This document shows positions 42,116 to 50,920 of a stretch of 64,000 nucleotides of DNA, one piece after another; within the stretch, counting starts at the first letter, position 1; each line of letters begins with the position of its first letter. Source of the DNA: JABSSA01 sp039975755 (GTDB lineage: Bacteria; Pseudomonadota; Alphaproteobacteria; Rhodobacterales; Rhodobacteraceae); contig JBDWGM010000062.1 in assembly GCA_039975755.1 (NCBI GenBank), forward strand, positions 1 to 64,000, read 5' to 3'. The notes beneath the pieces are model-generated. The model worked only from the letters and a program-made list of their open reading frames with translations. It was not told the origin of the DNA and did no database searches. The translations under genes and the position numbers were made by a program.

Positions 42116-42877
42116 ATGGCATTGAAAATTGCCTTTACGGCCAGTCGCACCCCAGTGGCGCAAACGGCGCGGGCTGCTCTTATCGGTCGTTATGGGGATG
42201 TGCGTATGGAAGATGCGGACGTCATCGTCGCGTTGGGTGGCGACGGTTTTATGTTGCAGACGTTGCACGGAACGCAGCATTTGCCAGCTTCGGTTTATGG
42301 GATGAATCGGGGAACCATCGGCTTTCTGATGAACGAATATTCGGAAAGCGATCTGGTCGAACGACTGGAAACGGCAGAAGAAGCAGAGATCAATCCGCTG
42401 TCGATGACCGCGTCGTGCGTCAACGGCGCCGAACATGACGCACTGGCCATTAACGAAGTGTCCTTGCTGCGCGCAGGTCCGCAGGCAGCCAAATTACGCA
42501 TTACGGTGGACGAACGCCTAAGGATGGATGAATTGGTGTGCGATGGCGCGTTGGTGGCGACACCTGCGGGTTCAACAGCTTACAATTATTCTGCACACGG
42601 CCCGGTTTTGCCAATTGGATCAGACGTTTTGGCGATGACAGCGGTTGCTGCTTTTCGACCCCGGCGTTGGCGCGGCGCTTTGTTGCCAAAGACTGCGACA
42701 GTACGATTTGATGTGCTTGAACCAGAAAAGCGGCCCGTTATGGCCGAAGCCGACAGTCGTGCCGTGCATGATGTGGTTTCAGTCGTGATCCGGTCAGAAC
42801 CAAAAGTGATTCACCGCATTTTATTTGATCCCGGCCACGGGCTTGAAGAGCGTTTGATCAGCGAGCAATTCTCATAG
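42116..42877 (+). CDS. nadK: NAD kinase
   Basis: 253 aa. IVALGGDGFMLQTLH (38-52) has the GGDG motif of NAD and diacylglycerol kinases, and GMNRGTIGFLMNEY is the second conserved block. SLLRAGPQAAKL precedes the substrate-binding core LVATPAGSTAYNYSA. It phosphorylates NAD to NADP with ATP or polyphosphate. Length and all motifs are typical. It converges on the SCO operon. Confidence 0.96.
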   Translation: MALKIAFTASRTPVAQTARAALIGRYGDVRMEDADVIVALGGDGFMLQTLHGTQHLPASVYGMNRGTIGFLMNEYSESDLVERLETAEEAEINPLSMTASCVNGAEHDALAINEVSLLRAGPQAAKLRITVDERLRMDELVCDGALVATPAGSTAYNYSAHGPVLPIGSDVLAMTAVAAFRPRRWRGALLPKTATVRFDVLEPEKRPVMAEADSRAVHDVVSVVIRSEPKVIHRILFDPGHGLEERLISEQFS

Positions 42878-42896
42878 CACGCTGATCAAATCAAAG

Positions 42897-43460
42897 CTAA
42901 CTTGGCTGTAAGTACTTCCGTACAATATTCGCCGCCTCATCAGGGCCCAGAATTGGCGGGACCAGTGTCAGAAGTTCACCTGCTTCATTCAGCAGATAGA
43001 TGAAACTGCCATGCGCGAAAATCCATTGTCCTGTTGGTTCTTGAAACAACGGTGTGATTTCGACCTGAAACGCGTCGTAACTTACTTGCAAGGCTTCTGG
43101 TGTGCCGCTTAGTCCAACAAAGTCAGGATGCCACTTTGCCATTGGAGGCCCCATCGTTTCGGGCGTATCCACGTTCGGATCAACCGTGATCATGATGGGT
43201 GTGACGTCCACGTCGTCTTTTTCAAGCGTGCTGACAATTTCCGCCATCAGGGGCAGGGCAGCGGTACAGATATCTGGACAATTTGCATATCCAAAAAACA
43301 CCAACTGCGCCTTGCCATCGGGCGATTTCTCGGTGCGAAGTTCCCCGAATTGATCGGTCAATTCGAAAGATCCGCCAAGGTTTCCAAGAAATGGGTCTGC
43401 AGCCCACACAGGTGCAGACCCAATTAGTCCGATTAGACCAGCAATAACAACGTTACGCAT
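42897..43460 (-). CDS. SCO1/SenC-family copper chaperone-like protein
   Basis: 187 aa. Residues 1-20 are a signal peptide. The thioredoxin fold has C61 and C65 in GYANCPDICTAALP and H149 in IFAHGSFIYLL, the three copper ligands of SCO proteins. They insert copper into the CuA centre of cytochrome oxidase or act as thiol-disulphide oxidoreductases. It is the last of three tightly spaced genes encoding exported proteins; together they may form a metal or redox delivery module. The oxidase is not encoded nearby. Confidence 0.9.
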   Translation of the reverse strand: MRNVVIAGLIGLIGSAPVWAADPFLGNLGGSFELTDQFGELRTEKSPDGKAQLVFFGYANCPDICTAALPLMAEIVSTLEKDDVDVTPIMITVDPNVDTPETMGPPMAKWHPDFVGLSGTPEALQVSYDAFQVEITPLFQEPTGQWIFAHGSFIYLLNEAGELLTLVPPILGPDEAANIVRKYLQPS

Positions 43461-43464
43461 AGGT

Positions 43465-44031
43465 TCAAAAGTTCTCTTCGATGTATTTTTTATCGACGTC
43501 CAAACCCAGTCCCAGATGGCCTTCGGTGGCGATGATTTCCTTCACACGAAGGTCGCGCCGGAACCATGGTCCTTTGCCTTCTGCTTCTGGATTCTCTTTG
43601 GCCCATTGCTTGGACCACTGGTTGGCTTTGATCCAATCCGCGCCTTCTGCTTTGATACGTTGTACCAAGTAGACGTTGTTCGCCCCAATCTCCGGGTCGT
43701 CGATCATAAGACCGTCTACTTCAACGATTTGGTTGCAGAACGGTTGAAACTCTACCGCAGCACCAGCGAAAACAGACTGGCTGTTCTTCATCGGAAAAAC
43801 CATTTGGTTGTCGGCTGTGCGCAACAAACCCATCTGGCGTTTTCCAGCGCCACAATCAGCCGGGCAATCTCCAGTCAGTTCGCATACGAGGTCTACAACC
43901 TTCGCTTCGAAACGGGCTGGAACCTCGGCATATAATTTCCAGCTTTTAGCCTCTGAGTTCGCTGAGAAATCTTGGGCAGCGACAGACGAGGCGAACATGG
44001 CGGTGACAGCAATAATCTGTTTAAGCATCAT
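43465..44031 (-). CDS. Secreted unknown protein in the SCO operon
   Basis: 188 aa with a signal peptide (MMLKQIIAVTAMFASSVAA). Four cysteines, three of them in CELTGDCPADC near residues 50-60 and one in PFCNQ near 98, suggest a metal or disulphide site. The central region has an OB-like beta pattern but I recognise no family. Four bases from the SCO gene and overlapping the next by four, so the three proteins are made together and probably cooperate in the periplasm. Confidence 0.8.
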   Translation of the reverse strand: MMLKQIIAVTAMFASSVAAQDFSANSEAKSWKLYAEVPARFEAKVVDLVCELTGDCPADCGAGKRQMGLLRTADNQMVFPMKNSQSVFAGAAVEFQPFCNQIVEVDGLMIDDPEIGANNVYLVQRIKAEGADWIKANQWSKQWAKENPEAEGKGPWFRRDLRVKEIIATEGHLGLGLDVDKKYIEENF

Positions 44032-44483
44032 TTTGGCTTTCTGATCGCAAATTGAGGGACATGGCCGTAATCTTCGTGGGTCAGGTTTTGGATGTCTAAA
44101 TCCGCAATGACCTCGTTGACTATCAGGTAGTTTAGGCCATCACGCTCGTAAAGCATGCCGTCAGCTTCAATGACGTGAGCCGCCATACGCAGTGCGCCGC
44201 TACCACCTGCCAATTGACTGTCGTCTTCAATCTTCAAAACCATATACACGGTGCCGTCTTCTGCCAGAAGTCCGACAGGAATGCCGCCCGCACTGCACCA
44301 CAAAGCGCAGGTATGATGGGCAGAACCAACCACTGTATCTGGCGGGCCCATGACTCCAGACATGTAACACCAAGTATCGATGATCTCTCCCTTGACCGAT
44401 ATTGGTTTGCCTTCTGCGGCCCAAGAAGAACCAGCCGACGCAAGGAGAGTACTTGCTGCCAGAATTAAGGGTTTTAAATGCAT
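44028..44483 (-). CDS. Secreted unknown protein, first gene of the SCO operon
   Basis: 151 aa with a signal peptide (residues 1-22, ending SSWAAEG). A cluster of possible metal ligands, WCYMSG then GSAHHTCALWC (cysteines and paired histidines), stands out; a copper or haem binding role would fit a SCO neighbour but is not shown. The C-terminal half is beta-rich. Same transcription unit as the next two genes. Confidence 0.8.
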   Translation of the reverse strand: MHLKPLILAASTLLASAGSSWAAEGKPISVKGEIIDTWCYMSGVMGPPDTVVGSAHHTCALWCSAGGIPVGLLAEDGTVYMVLKIEDDSQLAGGSGALRMAAHVIEADGMLYERDGLNYLIVNEVIADLDIQNLTHEDYGHVPQFAIRKPK

Positions 44484-44856
44484 GAGAGTCCCCGAAGTTG
44501 CTTTGAACGAGATCGTACGTGAGTCAACTTTCCTCGACGCGACCCTCGCGTGTCAAATCACGATTGAAAAGAGAAATTGTGATCGCTTAGATGTCCGAAT
44601 TCTAGTTGCGAAAAAGTTGACAATTTTAGAAGGATGAAAACCCAACGCCCTGTCACAATTGCCAATTTCCTGCTATTGGTGCGCATGATCGTATCAATTG
44701 CACTGAAATGGGCCTCTTCCGAGCTCGCGCAAGCTAAGCGTCGTTAAAGTAAGAAGCTCAGACGGTTGCCAAGTGCCGGGAATAAGGGCAGCGGGTAATG
44801 CGCGCTTAACATCTGAGCACATTTCATACCCATCACTTCAAACGCAGCTTAAAAAA
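44484..44856. other. Intergenic region between the SCO operon and prpE
   Basis: No firm gene. A 37-codon plus-strand frame at 44634-44747 (begins MKTQRPVTIANFLLLV) could be a small amphipathic or membrane peptide; TTGACA stands at 44618, but no -10 box follows and AGAAGG is too close to the ATG. The promoter of the SCO operon should lie near 44500-44600. Confidence 0.35.
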
Positions 44857-46749
44857 TCAAGTGCCATCAGCGTAGCCGATTGTTTTTAAGGCTTCGCTGA
44901 TTTCGTTTAGAATAACGGGATCATCAATTGTTGCGGGCATTTTGTATTCCGCATTGTCCGCAATTTTGACCATCGTGCCACGCAGAATTTTACCTGAACG
45001 GGTTTTTGGTAAACGATCAACAACAACCGCCAGCTTGAAAGCTGCGACGGGGCCTATTTTGTCCCGCACGAGCTTTACGGTTTCTGCAATGATGTCTGCA
45101 TGGGGCCGGTTGGTTCCCATGTTGAGACACAAAAATCCGACAGGAAGTTGACCTTTGAAATCATCGGTTACGCCAATCACAGCACATTCAGCGACGTCTG
45201 GATGAGATGCGATAACTTCTTCCATACCGCCAGTGGATAAACGGTGCCCCGCGACATTGATCACATCATCTGTGCGGGCCATGATGTACAAATACCCGTC
45301 TTCGTCCCTCATACCGGCATCGCCAGTTTCATAATATCCGGGAAACGCGGTTAAATAGCTGGTGCGGAAACGGTCTGCGCCATTCCACAAGGTGGCAAAT
45401 GTACCGGGTGGCAAAGGCAGTTTGATAGCAATCGCGCCCAATTCCCCAGTTGCGACTGGGTGGCCGTCATCGCCAAGGATTTGTACATCGTACCCCGGCA
45501 TGGGAACGGATGGCGATCCAATTTTTACTGGCAGCGCTTCCAAACCCATCGGATTTGCGGCGATGGAATACCCGGTTTCGGTTTGCCACCAATGATCGAT
45601 GACGGGGATATTTAACATCTCCTGCGCCCATACGATCGTGTCTGGGTCTGCGCGCTCTCCTGCCAAGTAAAGAGCGTTCAGGTGACTAAGATCGAACTGA
45701 TCAACCAACGTTCCTCTTGGATCTTCGCGCTTTACGGCGCGAATGGCAGTTGGAGCCGTGAAAAAGCTGCGCACTTTGTGTTCGGAGATGACACGCCAGA
45801 ACGTGCTGGCATCCGGTGTGCCGACTGGTTTGCCCTCAAAGACTATTGTGGTGTTGCCGTGGATCAGCGGTGCATAGCAAATATAGCTATGCCCCACGAC
45901 CCAACCGACATCAGAAGCAGCCCAAAAGACATCACCCGGTTCAACGTTGTAAATGTTCTTCATCGTCCAGTTCAGAGCAACAAGATGCCCGGCTGTTGGG
46001 CGCACAACCCCTTTGGGAGATCCTGTCGTGCCTGATGTGTACAAGATGTAGGCTGGATGATTACCATCCACAGGAACACAGTCAGCAGGTGTTGCCCCGT
46101 CTTGGAACGCGTACCAGTCGTGATCGCGATCCGGGGTCAGCGTTGCGAGATGTTGTTCGCGTTGGAGTATGACACAAAATTCAGGTGCATGGTCGGCGAG
46201 CTCGATCGCGTTGTCCAGGAGAGGTTTATATTCAATGATACGTCCCGGTTCGATCCCGCATGACCCGGTAATAATTGCCTTCGGGGTGCAATCGTCAATT
46301 CGAACGGCCAGTTCGTTGGCGGCGAAACCACCAAAAACTACACAATGGACTGCACCGATGCGCGCACAGGCCAGCATCGCCTCCAACGCTTCTGGTACCA
46401 TGGGCATATAAATGATGACGCGGTCACCTTTGGTAACGCCTTTGGAAGCCAATGCACCCGCAAGGCGGGCCACCCGCGTTTGAAGATCTTTGTACGTTAT
46501 GGTGGCTTTTGTATCGGTAAGCGGGCTGTCATATATTATCGCTGCCTGATCACCGCGCGTCGCCACGTGGCGATCCACTGCATTCCAGCATGTGTTGACC
46601 TTGGATTCAGCAAACCATTCAAACAGATGATCACCATGATCAAATAACGCCTGTTTCGGAGCTTTGACCCAGTCAATCGCTTTGGTCTGATCCATCCAAT
46701 AGGCTTCCGGCTCAGATTGCCAGCGACTGTATTCTTCAGCGTATCCCAT
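44857..46749 (-). CDS. prpE: Propionyl-CoA synthetase
   Basis: 630 aa. The N-terminal YAEEYSRWQSEPEAYW is the acetyl-CoA-synthetase-type cap, ILYTSGTTGSPKGVVRPTAGH the P-loop, VIDHWWQTETGYSI the adenylate-binding motif and ETGDAGMRDEDGYLYI plus KTRSGKILRGTM the hinge and catalytic lysine. The sequence follows propionyl-CoA synthetases more closely than acetyl-CoA synthetases, including the propionate-pocket stretch. It activates propionate with ATP and CoA. The promoter region holds TTTGCAAA boxes known for propionyl-CoA-responsive control in Rhodobacter. Confidence 0.94.
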   Translation of the reverse strand: MGYAEEYSRWQSEPEAYWMDQTKAIDWVKAPKQALFDHGDHLFEWFAESKVNTCWNAVDRHVATRGDQAAIIYDSPLTDTKATITYKDLQTRVARLAGALASKGVTKGDRVIIYMPMVPEALEAMLACARIGAVHCVVFGGFAANELAVRIDDCTPKAIITGSCGIEPGRIIEYKPLLDNAIELADHAPEFCVILQREQHLATLTPDRDHDWYAFQDGATPADCVPVDGNHPAYILYTSGTTGSPKGVVRPTAGHLVALNWTMKNIYNVEPGDVFWAASDVGWVVGHSYICYAPLIHGNTTIVFEGKPVGTPDASTFWRVISEHKVRSFFTAPTAIRAVKREDPRGTLVDQFDLSHLNALYLAGERADPDTIVWAQEMLNIPVIDHWWQTETGYSIAANPMGLEALPVKIGSPSVPMPGYDVQILGDDGHPVATGELGAIAIKLPLPPGTFATLWNGADRFRTSYLTAFPGYYETGDAGMRDEDGYLYIMARTDDVINVAGHRLSTGGMEEVIASHPDVAECAVIGVTDDFKGQLPVGFLCLNMGTNRPHADIIAETVKLVRDKIGPVAAFKLAVVVDRLPKTRSGKILRGTMVKIADNAEYKMPATIDDPVILNEISEALKTIGYADGT

Positions 46750-46817
46750 GGGTCGATCTCCTCCTTGGCGTCAGGGTAATTCGTTACGTGGAGGAGCCCC
46801 CATGCTGCAAGGGGTCA

Positions 46818-46937
46818 GTTGCAAAACTTTGATGGAATATGAAGGCGGCTTTGCAAAAATGCCCTAAAGCGAATGCAAATTTTGCAAACCTAATGAAATT
46901 TAGCTGTGGCTTGCGAATTTTGCTTTACTTTGCAAAG
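46818..46937. promoter_or_regulatory. TTTGCAAA boxes in the prpE promoter region
   Basis: Perfect TTTGCAAA at 46850-46857, 46881-46888 and 46929-46936, with degenerate copies at 46818-46825 (GTTGCAAA) and 46872-46879 (AATGCAAA). PccR, a short-chain acyl-CoA-sensing regulator of Rhodobacter, binds two TTTGCAAA boxes separated by four bases. Here the spacing differs (perfect copies start 31 and 48 bases apart), so a homologue may bind in another pattern. All boxes lie upstream of prpE. Confidence 0.7.
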
Positions 46938-46991
46938 TCCATAGTGGGCAGACGATTGGCGCGCGTTATATCAAGCGCCAATCGAAAACCA

Positions 46992-49265
46992 TCACCCGTA
47001 TTGAGCCACGGGTGTGCCCGCGATTGCGGACATGTTCAGTAATCCACGAGCCGTGATGGATGGGCTGACGATATGTGCTTGGTTGCCCATACCCATAAGG
47101 ATTGGACCAACTTCCAATCCGCCACCTTTCATCTTGAGAATGTTGCGCACGGCAGAGGCCGCGTCAGCGTGTGCGAATATCAAGACATTTGCGGCACCCG
47201 GCATTCTGTTGTCAGGAAAGAGGCGCGCGCGCAGTTCTGGGTCAAGCGCTGTGTCGACGTTCATTTCGCCTTCGTAACAAAAACCCCGCGTTTCTGAATC
47301 CAATATTGCAAGAGCCTTGCGAATCCGTTGGCTTGACGGATCGTCCTGGTTTCCGAATTGAGACTTTGAGCAAAGCGCGATGTGTGGTTCTAATCCGAAC
47401 CGTCTGACATGACGCGACGCACCCAATGCGATTTCCGCAATCTGTTCGGGGGTTGGCGTCAAGTGAACAGAAGTGTCCGCCACAAATAGTGGACCGTCTT
47501 CGAGAATGATCAGACTAAGCGCCCCGACTGGATGGTGTTCAGCCGAACCCAAAACTTCGTTTATGTAACGTTGGTGCCAACTGAATTCGCCAAAGGTTCC
47601 GCAAATTAAACTGTCTGCTTCACCACGATGCACCATAACTGCGCCAATAGCGGTGGTATTGGTGCGCATAATGGCACGGGCCAAGTCCGGTGTAACACCA
47701 CGTCTGGCCATCAAGGTGTGATAGGTTTCCCAATAATCGCGATAGCGTGGGTCATTTTCGGGATTCACGTTATCGACGTCTTTGCCCAAGCCGATGGTCA
47801 GGCCGGCCCGTTCAATCCGTGCCTCGATAACTTCTGGACGTCCAATCAGAATTGGGCGTTCTGTCGTTTCTTCGATCATCGACTGCGCGGCCCGCAAAAT
47901 CCGTTCATCTTCTCCTTCGGCAAAGACGATGCGGCGGCTTTCGGCGCGGGCTGCGTGAAAGACTGGGCGCATCAGGAGTGCCGATTTAAAGACAGATTGA
48001 TCAAGTTTGTTGTGGTACGCTTCGATATCCTCGATTGGGCGTTTTGCGACACCTGTTTTCATAGCTGCCTCTGCCACGGCAGAGCTGACGATGCCGACAA
48101 GGCGCGGATCAAAGGGTTTGGGGATCAAATAATCGGCCCCAAAGGTTAATTGTTCGCTTTTGTAAGCTTCTGCTGCTTCGGCAGACGTCGTCGCACGAGC
48201 AAGGGCCGCGATCCCTTCAATGCAAGCCAATTCCATTTCGTCATTGATCGTCGTTGCCCCGACATCCAACGCGCCTCTGAAAATGAACGGGAAGCACAAG
48301 ACGTTGTTGACCTGATTTGGAAAATCACTTCGTCCAGTGGCAATAATCGCACCAGGTGCAACCTCGCGCACTTCACCGGGCAGAATTTCCGGGGTTGGAT
48401 TGGCCAATGCAAACACGATTGGGCGGTCGCTCATTTGTTTGACATGTTCTTGGGTCAGCACTTTTGGGCCAGACAGTCCAAGGAACAGATCTGCTCCTTC
48501 GATCACATCGTTCAATTTGCGTTTGTCAGTGGCTTGGGCAAATGCGGCCTTAGATGGGTTCATGTCTTCAGCTCGGCCCTCGTAAACCAGCCCATGAATA
48601 TCGCACAGCCAAACGTTTTCACGCTTCACTCCCAACTTTAGCAGCATATTGAGGCAGGCAATGCCCGCAGCACCGCCGCCTGTTGAAACAACCTTGATGT
48701 CGGCAAAGGATTTCCCAACCACGTGCAATGCGTTTGTGGCCGCCGCGCCAACGACAATGGCCGTCCCGTGTTGGTCATCATGAAAGACCGGAATGTTCAT
48801 TCGTTCTCGGCAGAGCTTTTCGACAATAAAGCAATCAGGCGCTTTAATATCTTCAAGGTTGATCGCGCCAAAGGTGGGTTCGAGCGCACAGACAATATCA
48901 GCAAGCTTTTCCGGGTCTGTTTCGTTGACCTCGATGTCAAAGCAATCGATTGACGCGAATTTCTTGAACAGAACGGCCTTGCCTTCCATCACTGGTTTTG
49001 ATGCCAGTGCACCAATATTGCCAAGCCCAAGGACCGCCGTTCCGTTTGACACAACCGCAACCAGATTGCCTCGGGCGGTATATTGTGCGGCGGTTTCTTG
49101 GTCGGCCTTAATTTCCAAACAGGCTTCTGCAACACCCGGTGAATAGGCCAATGCAAGATCGCCACCATGTGCCAGCGGTTTGGTCGCACGAATTTCCAAC
49201 TTTCCGGGCTTGGGTTCGGCGTGGTATCTAAGCGCCGCGTCGCGAAGACTGGGTTGATCTGACAT
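46992..49265 (-). CDS. maeB: NADP-dependent malic enzyme with phosphotransacetylase domain
   Basis: 757 aa. Residues 1-430 are the malic enzyme: SPGVAEACLEI, FHDDQHGTAIVVGAA and STGGGAAGIACLNMLL (NADP-binding). Residues 430-757 form a phosphotransacetylase-like domain (IVFAEGEDERILRAA) that regulates activity but does not usually catalyse. It decarboxylates malate to pyruvate with NADP reduction. The two-domain form is usual in alphaproteobacteria. Monocistronic, about 240 bases downstream of the prpE start. Confidence 0.96.
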   Translation of the reverse strand: MSDQPSLRDAALRYHAEPKPGKLEIRATKPLAHGGDLALAYSPGVAEACLEIKADQETAAQYTARGNLVAVVSNGTAVLGLGNIGALASKPVMEGKAVLFKKFASIDCFDIEVNETDPEKLADIVCALEPTFGAINLEDIKAPDCFIVEKLCRERMNIPVFHDDQHGTAIVVGAAATNALHVVGKSFADIKVVSTGGGAAGIACLNMLLKLGVKRENVWLCDIHGLVYEGRAEDMNPSKAAFAQATDKRKLNDVIEGADLFLGLSGPKVLTQEHVKQMSDRPIVFALANPTPEILPGEVREVAPGAIIATGRSDFPNQVNNVLCFPFIFRGALDVGATTINDEMELACIEGIAALARATTSAEAAEAYKSEQLTFGADYLIPKPFDPRLVGIVSSAVAEAAMKTGVAKRPIEDIEAYHNKLDQSVFKSALLMRPVFHAARAESRRIVFAEGEDERILRAAQSMIEETTERPILIGRPEVIEARIERAGLTIGLGKDVDNVNPENDPRYRDYWETYHTLMARRGVTPDLARAIMRTNTTAIGAVMVHRGEADSLICGTFGEFSWHQRYINEVLGSAEHHPVGALSLIILEDGPLFVADTSVHLTPTPEQIAEIALGASRHVRRFGLEPHIALCSKSQFGNQDDPSSQRIRKALAILDSETRGFCYEGEMNVDTALDPELRARLFPDNRMPGAANVLIFAHADAASAVRNILKMKGGGLEVGPILMGMGNQAHIVSPSITARGLLNMSAIAGTPVAQYG

Positions 49266-49432
49266 TGGAATCGCTCTCCCTAGGCATTTTGGTTTAGCAT
49301 TAAACTATAACTTTGATGTCGTCAGCTTTCATCGGGTTACAGGTCATCACATCTGTACTGATCTAAATTCTTCGACATAGACGGATTGCATCCTTGAGCC
49401 GTGCAGAGTTTATTTGAACATTAGGGGGCTTC

Positions 49433-50521
49433 ATGCAAAACATTCGTGCCGAAATATTATTGCCAACTGATGAACTCAGGGACGACATTCCGTTTTTTAC
49501 CAAGACACTTGGCATGCGTATGGATGAGATTTTCCCGGCAGATGATCCAAGTGAGGCGGTTTTTTCTGGTCATGGTGTGCGCCTTCGTGTCCGGAAAGGG
49601 GCCGATGCATCACCCGGTGCTATTCGGATTTTGGCGGATGATCCGATTTTGATCGCTGGTGGGGCGGATGAATTGATTGCGCCAAACGGCACACGCATTG
49701 AAATCAAACCCTTGGCGGCGCCGGTCATCATGCCGGAAACGCAACATGCGTTTGTTGTGCGAAAACTGGCCGACGAAGCCCCATGGATCGTTGGGCGGGC
49801 TGGCATGCATTATCGCGACCTCATCCCCGACCGGTTGGGGGGCTCGATCATCGCGAGCCATATTCGCATACCCGATGGTGGGCCCGTACCGGACATGGTG
49901 CATTTCCATTCCGTCGGTTTCCAACTGATTTTCTGTTACAAAGGCTGGGTAGATTTGGTTTACGAAGACCAAGGGGAACCCTTCCGGCTGCATGCGGGAA
50001 ACTGCGTTATTCAACCGCCGGAAATTCGGCACCGCGTACTATATGCCAGCGATAATATCGAGGTGATCGAAATTGGTGTGCCTGCGGAACACGTGACCAC
50101 CATAGATCATGACATGGAATTACCGACCCCAACGACAGACCCTGATCGTGAGTTTGATGGCCAGCGGTTTGTGCATCACAAATCAGAAGATGCGGAATGG
50201 CATCCATTTCGCCTGAGCGGGTTTTCATCGCGTGACACATTGATTGAACGCAACACCAGGGGTGTGGCAGGCGTTCATGTTGTGCGCCCAAATGGTCAAA
50301 CGGCTCAGTGGACAACCCATGACAGCGATATTCTGTTCAGCTTTGTGATGTCAGGGTCGATGTCTTTGGAGGGACAGGATCAAAGCACGCAATCGCTGAC
50401 AGCAGGGGATGCGTTCGTCATTCCTCCGGGGTTCAAGACGCGTTATTCCGACGCTACAGAAGATCTGGAGTTTCTTGAAGTGTCTTTGCCAGGTACGTTT
50501 GAAACGCAGGTGGAGGGTTAG
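49433..50521 (+). CDS. VOC-like plus bicupin protein, unknown function
   Basis: 362 aa. Residues 1-115 resemble a glyoxalase/VOC half-domain (LPTDELRDDIPFFTKTLGMRM). Two cupin domains follow: one from about 130 to 230 with MVHFHSVGFQLIFCYKGWV and HAGNCVIQPPEIRH, the other from about 260 with VMSGSMSLEG and AGDAFVIPPGFK. Metal-ligand histidines are complete only in the first cupin. The gene directly precedes cdd with no gap, so it is probably in the nucleoside-salvage operon; a link to nucleoside breakdown products is inferred. No described enzyme matches the three-domain layout. Confidence 0.8.
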   Translation: MQNIRAEILLPTDELRDDIPFFTKTLGMRMDEIFPADDPSEAVFSGHGVRLRVRKGADASPGAIRILADDPILIAGGADELIAPNGTRIEIKPLAAPVIMPETQHAFVVRKLADEAPWIVGRAGMHYRDLIPDRLGGSIIASHIRIPDGGPVPDMVHFHSVGFQLIFCYKGWVDLVYEDQGEPFRLHAGNCVIQPPEIRHRVLYASDNIEVIEIGVPAEHVTTIDHDMELPTPTTDPDREFDGQRFVHHKSEDAEWHPFRLSGFSSRDTLIERNTRGVAGVHVVRPNGQTAQWTTHDSDILFSFVMSGSMSLEGQDQSTQSLTAGDAFVIPPGFKTRYSDATEDLEFLEVSLPGTFETQVEG

Positions 50522-50920
50522 ATGTCATTAAAAGCCGCAGCAGAGGCCGTACGCGAAAATGCTTATGCGCCGTATTCTAATTTTAAGGTCGGTGCGGCGG
50601 TGCGTGGGGCATCTGGAACGATTTACGCCGGGTGCAACGTTGAAAATGTGGCTTATCCCGAAGGAACATGCGCCGAAGCCGGCGCAATCGCTGCCATGGT
50701 CGCGGCCGGAGAAACCTCGTTGACCGAAGTGTATGTCGTTGCGCAAGGATCAATGCCTGTGACGCCCTGTGGCGGGTGTCGTCAAAAGCTTAAGGAATTT
50801 GGCAAGGCTGACGTTCAGGTCACGATGGCTGCGACTGAAGGGGAGTCGCAAGTGATGACATTAGCCGAATTGTTGCCCGGAGCATTCACACCCGATCATT
50901 TGGAACATGGACAATCATGA
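50522..50920 (+). CDS. cdd: Cytidine deaminase
   Basis: 132 aa. C50 and catalytic E52 in EGTCAEAGAI, with C83 and C86 in PCGGCRQ, bind the zinc of tetrameric cytidine deaminases. YAPYSNFKVGAAV is the conserved start. It converts cytidine and deoxycytidine to uridine forms. Starts directly after the VOC/cupin gene and its end overlaps the deoA start by four bases (ATGA), confirming an operon. Confidence 0.97.
   Translation: MSLKAAAEAVRENAYAPYSNFKVGAAVRGASGTIYAGCNVENVAYPEGTCAEAGAIAAMVAAGETSLTEVYVVAQGSMPVTPCGGCRQKLKEFGKADVQVTMAATEGESQVMTLAELLPGAFTPDHLEHGQS

Noticed and set aside
44634..44747. 37-aa small protein between the SCO operon and prpE
   Set aside because: Composition is plausible, but AGAAGG touches the start codon and no full promoter is seen; too weak to call a gene.
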